Shown here piece after piece: positions 39,347 through 49,128 of a stretch of 64,000 nucleotides of DNA; positions within the stretch are counted from its first letter, which is position 1, and the number at the start of each line of letters is the position of its first letter. A program made the position numbers and the translations under genes. The notes beneath the pieces were generated by a model that did no database searches, was not told the DNA's origin, and was given only the letters and a program-made list of their open reading frames with translations. Source of the DNA: Streptomyces sp. 71268 (GTDB lineage: Bacteria; Actinomycetota; Actinomycetes; Streptomycetales; Streptomycetaceae); assembly GCF_029392895.1 (NCBI RefSeq), contig NZ_CP114200.1, forward strand, positions 1,517,501-1,581,500, written 5' to 3'.

Positions 39347-41188
39347 TCACGTACGCGGCGAACCGGCCCGCCACACCGTCACGTCGAGGCTGATGTAGTC
39401 GCTCGGATCGCCCTGTGGCGCCGCTCCCTGGTACGTGACGAGGGCCAGGTCGCCGGAGGCGGCCAGCACGCAGACCCGGGAGCCCGGGGCGAGCTGGCCG
39501 AGGCCGATCTCGGCGGTGAAGCGGGTGGTGTCCCGGCAGGAGGTGGCGGAGCCGTACTCGTCGGCCCGCAGCAGCACCAGTTTTCCGCCGTCACCGGCGC
39601 GCACGCTGCCGCCGCCGCTGCCGGGTGCGGCGGGGTTGCGGTAGCCGAAGTCGGCGGCGGTGGCCGGGGAGTCGTCGGGCCGCAGCGGGTCGGTGGCCAG
39701 GGTGAGGTGGTAGCCGTCGGGCAGCGACACGTCGTCGTAGTCGACGCCCTTGGGGCTGATCCCGCCGGGCAACTGGCTGCCCGGGCCGCTGGGCACGCCG
39801 GTCGGCTCCGCGCCCTCGCGGTCCCCGCTGCCGGACGGCCCGTCCCCCGGGCCCCGGCCCGCCGGGTCCGACGCGTCGCGCGACGGCTCGCCCTTCGGCT
39901 CGCCGTCGGGCGTGCGGGGGGCGCTCGACTCGCCTGCGCGCCGCGCTGAGCTGTCCCCGTCGTCGTCCTTGCCGAGGTAGTACGCGGCGCCGGCGCCCGC
40001 TCCCACGACCAGCACGGCGGCGGCCACCAGCGCGGCCACGCGCTGGCCGGCCCGCCCGGGGGACGCGGCGGCTCCGGAGGTGCCGGGGTCGGCCGCGTTG
40101 GGCTCCGGGGTGCTGGGGTCGAGGGCGCTGGGGTCGGGGGTGTTCGGATGGCCGGTGGTCGGCCCGCGCCGTGCCGGGTCGAACGCGCCACGGGCGGGCG
40201 CCGCCGCGCCGTCCGCCGCGCCCTGGTGCCCGCTCGCGTCGGCGTCGCGGGCCCGGGCCAGCGTCTCGTCGTGCGGGGAGACACCGGCCGGCGCGGGGCT
40301 CGCGCTCCGCTGGCCGAGGTCGGCGGCGACCACGGTGGGCAGCCAGTCCTCCGGGCGGCGCAGCTCGGCGCCGGGGGACGCGGCCCGGCACATGGCGATG
40401 ACCTCCGCCGGGGTCGGCCGGTCGGCCGCCTCCTTGGCCAGACAGCGGCCGATCAGCTCGCGCAACTCCTCGGGCACGCCGCTGAGATCGGGCTCCTTGT
40501 GGACGACCCGGTAGAGGACGCCGTGCGGGGTGCCGTCGCCGAAGGCCGGGGCACCGGATGCCGCGAAGCAAGCCACCTGGCCGAGCGCGAAGATGTCGGT
40601 GGCCGGCGTGATCTCGGTGGCCTCGGCCTGTTCGGGCGCCATGAAGGCCGGGGTGCCGATGGTCATGCCGCTGCCGGTGAGCGAGCTGGCGTCCGCGGCG
40701 CGCGAGATGCCGAAGTCGATGACGCGCGGGCCGTCGGCCGCGAGCAGCACGTTCGACGGCTTGAAGTCGCGGTGCACGATGCCCGCCTCGTGGACGGCGG
40801 CGAGCGCCTCGGCCATCCCGGCGATCAGCAGCAACACGGTGGGCACGGGCAACGGGCCGTGGTCGGTGATCACCGACTGCAGCGAGGGGCCCGGCACGTA
40901 CGCGGTGGCCAGCCAGGGTGTGTCGCCCTCGGTCTCCGCGTCGATGACCGGCGCCGTGTACAGGCCGTGCACCCGCCTGGCCGCCGCCACCTCGCGGCGG
41001 AACCTGTCCCGGAACTCCGGGTCCTCGCTCAGGTCGGGCCGCACCACCTTGATCGCGACCGGGCGGCCGGCCGGCGTGTACGAAAGGTAGACCTTGCCCA
41101 TGCCGCCCGAGCCGAGCTTGGCGGCGAGCCGGTAGCCCGCGATCTGGCGCGGGTCCTTCTCCCCCAGCGCCTTGAAGACCTCCGCCAC
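39347..41188 (-). CDS. Membrane Ser/Thr protein kinase with extracellular sensor (B)
   Basis: 613 residues from GTG 41188 (GGAGGACGAAG upstream). Kinase domain about 15-285 with GSGGMGKV, VAIKV, HRDFKPSN at 139-146 (Phe for the usual Leu), DFG and APEQ; linker rich in Pro/Asp/Gly about 300-380; membrane helix about 381-403; then a stalk and a sensor domain with GYHLTLATDP, two cysteines (TSCRDTTRF and GSRVCV) and LDVTVWR. Paralogous to the downstream kinase across kinase and sensor, while linkers have diverged. Likely produced by tandem duplication and possibly forming heterodimers. Confidence 0.96.
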   Translation of the reverse strand: MAEVFKALGEKDPRQIAGYRLAAKLGSGGMGKVYLSYTPAGRPVAIKVVRPDLSEDPEFRDRFRREVAAARRVHGLYTAPVIDAETEGDTPWLATAYVPGPSLQSVITDHGPLPVPTVLLLIAGMAEALAAVHEAGIVHRDFKPSNVLLAADGPRVIDFGISRAADASSLTGSGMTIGTPAFMAPEQAEATEITPATDIFALGQVACFAASGAPAFGDGTPHGVLYRVVHKEPDLSGVPEELRELIGRCLAKEAADRPTPAEVIAMCRAASPGAELRRPEDWLPTVVAADLGQRSASPAPAGVSPHDETLARARDADASGHQGAADGAAAPARGAFDPARRGPTTGHPNTPDPSALDPSTPEPNAADPGTSGAAASPGRAGQRVAALVAAAVLVVGAGAGAAYYLGKDDDGDSSARRAGESSAPRTPDGEPKGEPSRDASDPAGRGPGDGPSGSGDREGAEPTGVPSGPGSQLPGGISPKGVDYDDVSLPDGYHLTLATDPLRPDDSPATAADFGYRNPAAPGSGGGSVRAGDGGKLVLLRADEYGSATSCRDTTRFTAEIGLGQLAPGSRVCVLAASGDLALVTYQGAAPQGDPSDYISLDVTVWRAGSPRT

Positions 41189-41360
41189 CTTCGTCCTCCC
41201 CGTTTCAGCACCGCACGCCCCGACCTTAACCGAGCCTTCGGGCCCGGTACGCGGTGCGGTGGGCCCGCCCGGTGGGGGCCGGGGCGCGGGCGGGGGGGCG
41301 CGTTCCGGTTGGCCGGTGCGCCAGCGCGCCCCGGGCGCGTGGTGCGGTAGGACAGGGGCC

Positions 41361-42119
41361 ATGGCAGCGACCTCACCGATCACACCGGCACCACCACTGG
41401 CGAAGGCAGCGGGTCAGGCGACGAGCGTCGGGGAGGGGCCGGCCGTCGTCGGGCTGGTGCTCGCCGCGGGCGGCGGCCGGCGGCTCGGCGGTCGGCCCAA
41501 GGCGCTGCTCGACCACGGGGGTCGGCCGCTGGTGGAGCGCGCGGTGCGCGCGGCGCGGGCGGGTGGCTGCGCGCCCGCGGTGCACGTGGTGCTCGGTGCG
41601 GCGGCGGAGCGGGTGCGCGAGCTGGCCGACCTCGCGGGCTGCGTCGTGATCGACAACCCCGACTGGGCCACGGGTATGGGCTCCTCGCTGCGCGCCGGGC
41701 TGGCGTCGGTGCGCGACGCCACGCGTGGCGCGCTCGGACCGGACGGGCCGGACGAGCCGGATGGACCGGACCGACCGGATGGACCGGACGGGCCGTCAGG
41801 CTCGGGCGCCTCGGCGGTCCTCTTGCTCCTCGTCGACCAGCCGGGCGTGGGCGCGGAGGCGGTGGCGCGGGTGGTGCGCGCGCACCGGGCGGGCGCGGGT
41901 CTGGTGGCCGCGGCGTACGGGGGGCGGCGCGGGCACCCCGTGTTGTTCGCCCGGGAACACTGGGCCCGGGTGGCCGCGCTCGCCCACGGCGACCGTGGGG
42001 CGCGGGACTTCCTGCGGGCGCACGCGGCCGAGCTGACGCTCGTGGAGTGCGCCGACATCGCCTCCTGCGCGGACATCGACACCCCGGCCGACCTGCGGCT
42101 GCTCGACCCCGACGGCTGA
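41361..42119 (+). CDS. MobA-like nucleotidyltransferase
   Basis: 252 residues of the NTP-transferase fold. LAAGGGRRLGGRPK (34-47) is the nucleotide-binding motif; VVIDNPDWATGMGSSLRAG and LLLLVDQPGV carry the metal-binding region seen in MobA/MocA proteins that make molybdopterin cytosine or guanine dinucleotide. Such genes usually accompany xanthine or CO dehydrogenases, but none is in the window. A low-complexity insert of GPD/PDG repeats lies at 126-148. ATG at 41361 has AGGGG two bases upstream. The actual nucleotide substrate is uncertain. Confidence 0.87.
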   Translation: MAATSPITPAPPLAKAAGQATSVGEGPAVVGLVLAAGGGRRLGGRPKALLDHGGRPLVERAVRAARAGGCAPAVHVVLGAAAERVRELADLAGCVVIDNPDWATGMGSSLRAGLASVRDATRGALGPDGPDEPDGPDRPDGPDGPSGSGASAVLLLLVDQPGVGAEAVARVVRAHRAGAGLVAAAYGGRRGHPVLFAREHWARVAALAHGDRGARDFLRAHAAELTLVECADIASCADIDTPADLRLLDPDG

Positions 42120-42232
42120 CGGCCGACGGAGGGCCGACCTTCTTCCGAACAGGCCGTGTCGGCGGCTCGCCGGCATCGGCGCCCACTCCGCGCGGTGGCC
42201 GACCGACGCCGCGCGGGGTGGGCCACGGGGCG

Positions 42233-42614
42233 TCAGTGGGCGTCGCGGGCCGGGGGCTGGCCGCGCAGTGCGGTCAGGGCGTGGCGTACCGAGGCGACCA
42301 GGGCGTGGTCCGGGGCGAGCACGCGCTGGGCGTCGGTGAGGGTCCGCTCGAACAGGGGCAGGGCGCGCGCGGTGTCGCCCGCCGCGCGGTACGCCTCGGC
42401 GAGGTTGGCGCGGGAGGTCAGCGTCGCGGGGTCGGCCTCGCCCAGCACGCGCGAGCGGGCGGCGAGGTTGTGCTCGTGCAGCTCAACGGCCCGGTCCCTG
42501 GGCTGCCGTGGGGAGCTGGGGCGGGTCCGTCGGCGCGGGCGGGGCCGGGGTGGCGGTCGGGGGCGGGCTCGTCGGGGGTGCCGGCTCGCTCGGCCGGCTG
42601 GACCATCGGCGCAT
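42233..42614 (-). pseudogene. Decayed TPR protein gene
   Basis: The ATG at 42614 overlaps the stop of the upstream gene (TGATG) and opens a Pro-rich frame of 43 codons with good codon use that stops at 42483. From about 42497 a different frame encodes a recognisable C-terminal tetratricopeptide fragment (VELHEHNLAARSRVLGEAD ... LTSRANLAEAYRAAGDTARAL ... RHALTALRG). A frameshift and loss of the middle, perhaps an NB-ARC/STAND region with more TPRs, would explain this. Such TPR tails occur in large actinobacterial STAND proteins. Confidence 0.6.
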
Positions 42615-43186
42615 CAGCGGTCGCTGTCGCCGGGGTGGACGCCGGCGCCGGGGCTGGTGTGCGGGCCGGCGCTCGGGTCTGCGGTGGTGCCGGTGGCCGG
42701 GCCGATGGTGGTGGCGTCGCCGGTGGACACGATCCCGGAGACGTCCCCGCCGATGGCCACCGAACGATCCCCCGGGGCGTGCACGGTGGCGGGCGGCACG
42801 GGCGGCACGGTGGGCGGGGCGGTGGGCGCGGCTGCGTTCCGGGGGTGGGCCGGTGTCGGGGCGGGGCCGTCGCCGGTGGACACGGTGCCGGAGACGCTCC
42901 TGCCGACCGCGACGGACCGGTGCGCGCTCGCCGTGACAGCGGGGCCCACGGGCGCGGTGGGACCGGACGGGCCGGGCGGAGCCGGTGCGGCGGGCCGCCG
43001 CAGCGCGTACACCGAGACGCCCAGCCCGGCCAGGCCGACGATCGTGCCCACGATGCCCGCCGCCTGGCCCGCCGTGTCCAGGTCGGCGATCGCCACGAGC
43101 GCGACCAACCCGATGGCCAGCAACGCCCCGGCCGTCACACCACCCCAGGCCAACGCCCGCTGTCGTCCCGTCATATGAGCCATCAT
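42614..43186 (-). CDS. Small two-helix membrane protein with repeated VSG-VSTGD motif
   Basis: 190 residues: two membrane helices (about 14-34 and 43-61), then a Pro/Ala/Thr-rich cytoplasmic or external tail holding two copies of a motif, RSVAVGRSVSGTVSTGD (90-106) and RSVAIGGDVSGIVSTGD (141-157). I have seen this kind of GGxVSGxVSTGD motif next to STAND/TPR or effector-associated proteins of Streptomyces, but cannot assign a function. Its stop overlaps the ATG of the decayed TPR gene. ATG at 43186 has GGGGAT upstream; later ATGs at 43183 and 43174 are possible. Confidence 0.72.
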   Translation of the reverse strand: MMAHMTGRQRALAWGGVTAGALLAIGLVALVAIADLDTAGQAAGIVGTIVGLAGLGVSVYALRRPAAPAPPGPSGPTAPVGPAVTASAHRSVAVGRSVSGTVSTGDGPAPTPAHPRNAAAPTAPPTVPPVPPATVHAPGDRSVAIGGDVSGIVSTGDATTIGPATGTTADPSAGPHTSPGAGVHPGDSDR

Positions 43187-43373
43187 CGACGGCGATCCCC
43201 CAGCACGCCACGCACTCGTCACAACCCGTGCCATTCGCCCGGGCACCGGCGCGGGGCGGTCGGCCCGTCGGGCGCGTGGGCGGCGCCGGACGGACGCGGG
43301 TGACGGAGCGGCATCCGCTGAACACCGGACCGCACACCAGCCCCCACACCAGACCCCATTGAACTTCCGCCAT

Positions 43374-43388
43374 GAGAAAACTATTCTC
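43374..43388. promoter_or_regulatory. Inverted repeat GAGAA-N5-TTCTC upstream of malate synthase
   Basis: 5-bp arms with a five-base spacer in the AT-rich promoter stretch. Binder unknown. Confidence 0.35.
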
Positions 43389-43389
43389 C

Positions 43390-43406
43390 ATCAACCAGAA
43401 GTAACA
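43390..43406. promoter_or_regulatory. Degenerate ureide-type operator upstream of malate synthase
   Basis: ATCAAC-CAGAA-GTAACA matches the left arm TTCAAC at 5 of 6 positions, has the same five-base spacing, and matches the right arm GTTGAA at 3 of 6. Weak, but its place before a glyoxylate-using enzyme makes it worth testing. Confidence 0.25.
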
Positions 43407-43603
43407 TCGCCGTCGTGCCGCCGCTCCAAGACCACCGCCGAGGCACCACCACCCACCGGGCCACCGTCGCTCCACGGCGGCACCCCGCCACCGCCCGCCG
43501 CGCCCTCGTCCGCCCACCGTGCCCCGCCGGCCGCCCCGTTGGCCCCGCCCGGGCCCGAGAGCGGCCCGGCCGTGGGCGCCCCGTCGAAGGAGAGTGAGCC
43601 CTC

Positions 43604-45235
<1,632 letters not shown>

Positions 45236-45504
45236 GCACGCCAGTTGGCCACTTCCGGCACCGCACCCGACCCCCCTCGTGGCCGGTTCCGGAGGCCATC
45301 TGGGCGGGGAAAACGCAACTTCGACAGGGGCCGCGAGGGCGGCTACCTTCACCTGGTCCCCGGCGGTCGGCCACGGCCGCGCGGGGAGTTCCCGCGGGCC
45401 ACGCGCCCCTTGTGACGGGGTGCGTGGGCATGCCCCGCACACCCTCGCTCCGTGCGCGAGCCACCGAGCGGGTCCCCACCAGCCGCCCCGAACCAGGGAG
45501 ACGC

Positions 45505-46062
45505 ATGCCCCAGCTCGCTCTGTACACGTTCGGCGTCCTGAGGTCGCCGCTCACCGACCCCGCGCCCCTCACCGGCGAGTTCCTCGACAGCGGCGAAGCC
45601 GTCTACCGGACGATCAGCCAGCACCCCGGATACCTCGCTCACGCCGAAGCGGCCGACGGTGAGCGGGGTGGGCACTTCGACCTGGACTGGGGCGCGTGGG
45701 GCGAGTTCGCCGTACCGGCCTGGTACGACAGGGGCCGGACGGCGGAGACCCTCGCCCTGGCCGCCTCCCTCTCGCTCTGGACCGGCCTGCGCCTCGCGTT
45801 CGACGCCATCTACACCGGCCCGCACCGGGCGGCACTGAACAGGCGTCACGACTGGTTCGAGCGGTCAACGCACCCGGGTTACGTGTTCTGGTGGGTCCCC
45901 GACGGCGCGACACCCACCTGGCGGGACGGGGTCTCCCGGCTGGAGCACCTGCACGAACACGGCCCCGCGCCGCACGCCTTCACCTTCCGCCACGCCTTCA
46001 CCCCGGAGGCGACCGCTACCAGCGTCACCGGCGTCGGGGCGAGGGGTGAGCGGGTGCGTTGA
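45505..46062 (+). CDS. DUF3291-like protein
   Basis: 185 residues. The start MPQLALYTFGVLRSPLTDP and later motifs (YLAHAEA, FAVPAWYDRGRT, LSLWTGLRLAFDAIYTGPHR, WWVPDGATPTW) fit the DUF3291 family, whose members have a dimeric alpha/beta-barrel-like fold and no proven function. ATG at 45505 has GGGAG four bases upstream. No signal or membrane helix. It stands alone downstream of malate synthase, 269 bases away, and is followed by two strong hairpins. Confidence 0.85.
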   Translation: MPQLALYTFGVLRSPLTDPAPLTGEFLDSGEAVYRTISQHPGYLAHAEAADGERGGHFDLDWGAWGEFAVPAWYDRGRTAETLALAASLSLWTGLRLAFDAIYTGPHRAALNRRHDWFERSTHPGYVFWWVPDGATPTWRDGVSRLEHLHEHGPAPHAFTFRHAFTPEATATSVTGVGARGERVR

Positions 46063-46076
46063 CGAGGGAGCCGAAC

Positions 46077-46113
46077 GGCGGCCGGCCCCGTCGTGGTGAC
46101 AGGGCCGGCCGCC
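46077..46113. terminator. Hairpin after the DUF3291-like gene
   Basis: 12-bp perfect stem GGCGGCCGGCCC/GGGCCGGCCGCC with a 13-base loop, 15 bases beyond the stop. Confidence 0.65.
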
Positions 46114-46153
46114 GGGAAGTGCGCCACCGGGAGGTGAACGGTGGGAAAGGGAC

Positions 46154-46192
46154 CGGGCGGTGCGGGACCCCTCTGTCCCGCACCGCCCGTTT
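46154..46192. terminator. Strong bidirectional terminator between convergent genes
   Basis: Perfect 15-bp stem CGGGCGGTGCGGGAC/GTCCCGCACCGCCCG, six-base loop, TTT on the right and a T-containing tract on the other strand. Separates the DUF3291-like gene from the protease gene. Confidence 0.85.
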
Positions 46193-46303
46193 CTCCCTCG
46201 GCGATGGTCTGGGGCCGGGGCGCCCGTGCGGGCGCCGTTCGGCCGGTCAGCTCGCGGGTCCGGTCACCCGGACCGCGTCAAGCCGGTCGCCGTCGTGCGT
46301 GGT

Positions 46304-47665
46304 TCAGACGAGCTGCCACAGCGCCGGGGCGTTCACCGGGTCCCAGCCGGGCTGGGCCTGGTGCGGCTGGAGGCAGCGGTAGGTGGAACCGTTGTAGGTG
46401 ACCTGGTCGCCGGTGTTGTACGTGGTGCCGGCCGCCCAGGTGCCCTCACCCGGGCCGGGGCCGGGGCCGGGGCCACCGCCGTCGTCGGTCTTCAGGGTGA
46501 GCCCGTAGCCCTGGATCAGCGGGTTGATGGGCTGGTGGAAGGTGGTGCCACCGCTGCGGCAGTTGCCGGAGCCACCGGAGGTGACGCCCTGGGCCTGGCT
46601 GCCGGAGATGTACGAGCCGCCGGAGTCACCGGGCTCGGCGCAGACCGTCGTCTCGGTCACGCCGCTGATGGTGCCCTCGGGGTAGGTGACGCTGGTGTTG
46701 TGCCGCGTGATCGTGCCGCAGTGCCAGCCGGTGGTGGAACCCGAGCGGCAGATCGAGGCGCCGACGGCCGACTGCGTCGAGCCGGCGACCTTCACGTTCT
46801 GGCCCTGGCTCGCCACGTACGGCGTCGCCGTCCAGTTGCTGTTGGTCGCGACCCAGGCCGTGTCCCGGCCGGGGAAGGTGGACGCCTGGAAGGAGCCCTG
46901 GCTGACCTGGTTGAAGCCGGTGGTGGTGGTGCCGGCCCGGCCGCAGTGGCCCGCGGTCGCGAAGCCCTGCGTGGTGCCACGGGTGACCGCGAAGCCGACC
47001 GAGCAGCGGCCGCCGCTGCCCATGTAGTACGCGTCGCCGCCACGGATGTCGTACAGCGGGCGCGGGCTCTCGGAGATGCGCTCGACGCGCACCAGGTCGC
47101 GGGCGACACCGCTGGCGGAGATCAGCTTCTGGGCGGCGGCCGGCTTGACCGCGTTCACCACGACGGCGTTGGTACGCACGTCCACCGACCAGTAGGGGGC
47201 GTCGACCGAGCTGTTCTTGACCGCGGCGCGGTCGAGCCTGGCCTTGGCGGCGTCCAGTTCGGCGAGCGTGTGCGAGACCAGCTTGGCCTTGGCGCCCTTG
47301 GCGGTGATGCCGGCGACCTCGGAGCGGTCCGTGGTGGCGACGGTCAGCGTGGTGGACTCGGCGCCGCTGACCCAGGCGCCGGCGAAGTCGCGGCCCAGCG
47401 ACTGCTGGAGCCGGCCGGCGAGCGCGCCGGCGTCGGCCTCGTTGACCAGTCGCTCCTTGGCCTGCTCCGGGCTGCTCAGGCCCAGGTCGCGCTGCATGGC
47501 CGCGAGGACGGCCGGGGAGGTGTCGGCGACGCGCAGGGTCTCCGCGGCCGTCGGGGCGGCGGAGTCAGCCGATCGCGCGGAGGCGGTGCCAGGCAGCAGG
47601 CTGAGGGCGAGGGCGCCGACCGCCGCTGCCGCGGCACACGCGATGGTGGCGTGTCTTTGGGGCAT
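46304..47665 (-). CDS. Secreted streptogrisin-type serine protease with chitin-binding domain
   Basis: 453 residues: signal peptide (about 1-30), alpha-lytic-type propeptide (about 45-200), mature S1 protease from near residue 206, Gly/Pro linker (about 397-407) and a C-terminal CBM5/12-type module (409-452, with AAGTTYNTGDQVTYNG and W residues). The triad is H240 (TAGHC), D268 (GRDTAW) and S348 (GDSGGS); six cysteines support three disulfides (C221/C241 and others). This is the architecture of streptogrisin C. It degrades protein, possibly while bound to chitin or cell wall. A LysR gene lies upstream on the same strand. Confidence 0.96.
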   Translation of the reverse strand: MPQRHATIACAAAAAVGALALSLLPGTASARSADSAAPTAAETLRVADTSPAVLAAMQRDLGLSSPEQAKERLVNEADAGALAGRLQQSLGRDFAGAWVSGAESTTLTVATTDRSEVAGITAKGAKAKLVSHTLAELDAAKARLDRAAVKNSSVDAPYWSVDVRTNAVVVNAVKPAAAQKLISASGVARDLVRVERISESPRPLYDIRGGDAYYMGSGGRCSVGFAVTRGTTQGFATAGHCGRAGTTTTGFNQVSQGSFQASTFPGRDTAWVATNSNWTATPYVASQGQNVKVAGSTQSAVGASICRSGSTTGWHCGTITRHNTSVTYPEGTISGVTETTVCAEPGDSGGSYISGSQAQGVTSGGSGNCRSGGTTFHQPINPLIQGYGLTLKTDDGGGPGPGPGPGEGTWAAGTTYNTGDQVTYNGSTYRCLQPHQAQPGWDPVNAPALWQLV

Positions 47666-47718
47666 GGGGTGTCTCCTCGGTTTCGGTGGGGGTTGGCGAA
47701 ACCGTAAGTGGCGCGATC

Positions 47719-47732
47719 TCTTCCGCAGAAGA
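47719..47732. promoter_or_regulatory. Inverted repeat in the protease promoter
   Basis: TCTTC-CGCA-GAAGA, 54 bases upstream of the protease ATG in an AT-richer patch. Could be a LysR or developmental regulator site; weak. Confidence 0.3.
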
Positions 47733-47925
47733 TTCCAGATTTACCCCTGCCTCGCGGTATGGACCTGTGGCGGCGCCGCCATCGACGTGCGCCGCCGCGA
47801 TCGGTCCCCGGCCACCACGCGGGCCACGTCCGCCCCACCGTCGCGCCCGCGACCTGCACCGCGCCGCGTCACGACCATCACATCAGGTCCCCATCGCCCG
47901 GCCGCGCCCGGGTCCCGTCCCACGG

Positions 47926-48936
47926 CTACGCCAGGGACCTCTCCCCCGGTCTGGACGGCGCCCGGCGCGGGTTGGGGGCCGGGTTCCAGACCTCGGCGCC
48001 GCGCGCGGCGAGCCAGGCGGCGTAACTCTCGCTGCGGGTGGCGGCGTCGGCGTGCGCGGCGTACGCGTGCTCCACCACGTCGGAGGCGACGTCGGCGGCG
48101 GGCCCGTAGGGGTCCCAGCCGATGAGGTGGCGCCACATCAGCGGCGTACCGGCCAACGCCCGGGTCACCAGCCCCGGCGGGGTGGGCAGGGTGGCGCGGC
48201 ACAGGCCGGCTGCGCGGCCGACCTCGGCCAGGTAGACGCAGGAGGCGATGTCCGTCTCGTACAGGCGCCTTGGCCGGAACCCGGCCCGGGCGCAGGCGGC
48301 GTTGAAGCACTCGCCGAAGCAGCCGTCGCCCGGCACGACGGCCCACGCCTCCTCGGCGAGGTCGGCCAACTCGACCTCGGAGTGGGCCGCGAGCGGGTGG
48401 TCGGTGCCGAGCATGACGAAGATCGGGTCGACCGCGAACTGCCGCCAGGCCAACCGGTCCGGCTCGGGCGGGGTGCTCTGTCCGCACGCGCCGATGACGG
48501 CGAAGTTCAGCCGCCCGTCGGCGACCGACGCGGCGATCTCCCGGTCCGACCAGGAGATACGGGTGGTCACCGGGGCGCCCGGGTGGGCGGCGGACAACCG
48601 GTCCACCATGGCGCCGAGCAGCGGCCCGTGGGTGCCGCCGAGCCGGAAGGCGGGCGCCTGCTCGCCGTCCTGGGTCAGGCGCACGGCCTCGCGCTGGAGC
48701 TGCCCCACGGCGGGCAGCAGGATACGGGCGCGGTCCAGCACGAAGTCGCCCAGCGCGGTGGTCCGCACGCCGTACCGGCCCCGCTCGAACAACCGCCCGC
48801 CCAGGGTGGCCTCGATCCGTTTCAACTGCGCGCTCAGGGCGGGTTGCGCGAGCCCGAGCACAGCGGCCGCCCGGGTCAGGCTGCCCGCCTCGGCTATCGT
48901 CCGGATCGCCCTCAGATGCCGCATCTCCAGGTCCAT
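47926..48936 (-). CDS. LysR-family transcriptional regulator
   Basis: 336 residues: N-terminal winged helix (about 4-63: AIRTIAEAGSLTRAAAVLGLAQPALSAQLKRIE) and a substrate-binding domain (about 95-300). It lies 260 bases upstream of the protease gene, same strand, and may control it, or the divergent operon edge to its right. Relatives that regulate secreted proteases exist in Streptomyces, but the target here is inference. The Arg/Pro-rich last 20 residues are an unstructured tail. Confidence 0.92.
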   Translation of the reverse strand: MDLEMRHLRAIRTIAEAGSLTRAAAVLGLAQPALSAQLKRIEATLGGRLFERGRYGVRTTALGDFVLDRARILLPAVGQLQREAVRLTQDGEQAPAFRLGGTHGPLLGAMVDRLSAAHPGAPVTTRISWSDREIAASVADGRLNFAVIGACGQSTPPEPDRLAWRQFAVDPIFVMLGTDHPLAAHSEVELADLAEEAWAVVPGDGCFGECFNAACARAGFRPRRLYETDIASCVYLAEVGRAAGLCRATLPTPPGLVTRALAGTPLMWRHLIGWDPYGPAADVASDVVEHAYAAHADAATRSESYAAWLAARGAEVWNPAPNPRRAPSRPGERSLA

Positions 48937-49128
48937 GGTGCGAGCTTGGACCCGCCGTCGGCCCGGGACAATACCCAGGTCCAGACCAGAGCTACGGAAG
49001 GCCGTGACGACACCGGCGGACCGTGAACGGCGGAGGCGGCCCGCGAACGGCGGACGCCAGGCGGGGCAGGCGGCCTGGCGGGGGCGGGGCGGCCTGGCGG
49101 GGGCGGGCGTTGAGGCCGGCGGCGCGGC

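Larger units (their letters stand above)
43187..43603. other. Divergent promoter region upstream of malate synthase
   Basis: 417 bases without a supported gene. An AT-richer stretch at 43350-43410 contains GAGAA-N5-TTCTC and a degenerate copy of the ureide palindrome; the rest is GC-rich. Confidence 0.55.

Noticed and set aside
42483..42614. Programmed frameshift joining the Pro-rich frame and the TPR end
   Set aside because: No slippery sequence or structure was seen; loss of the gene's middle is simpler.
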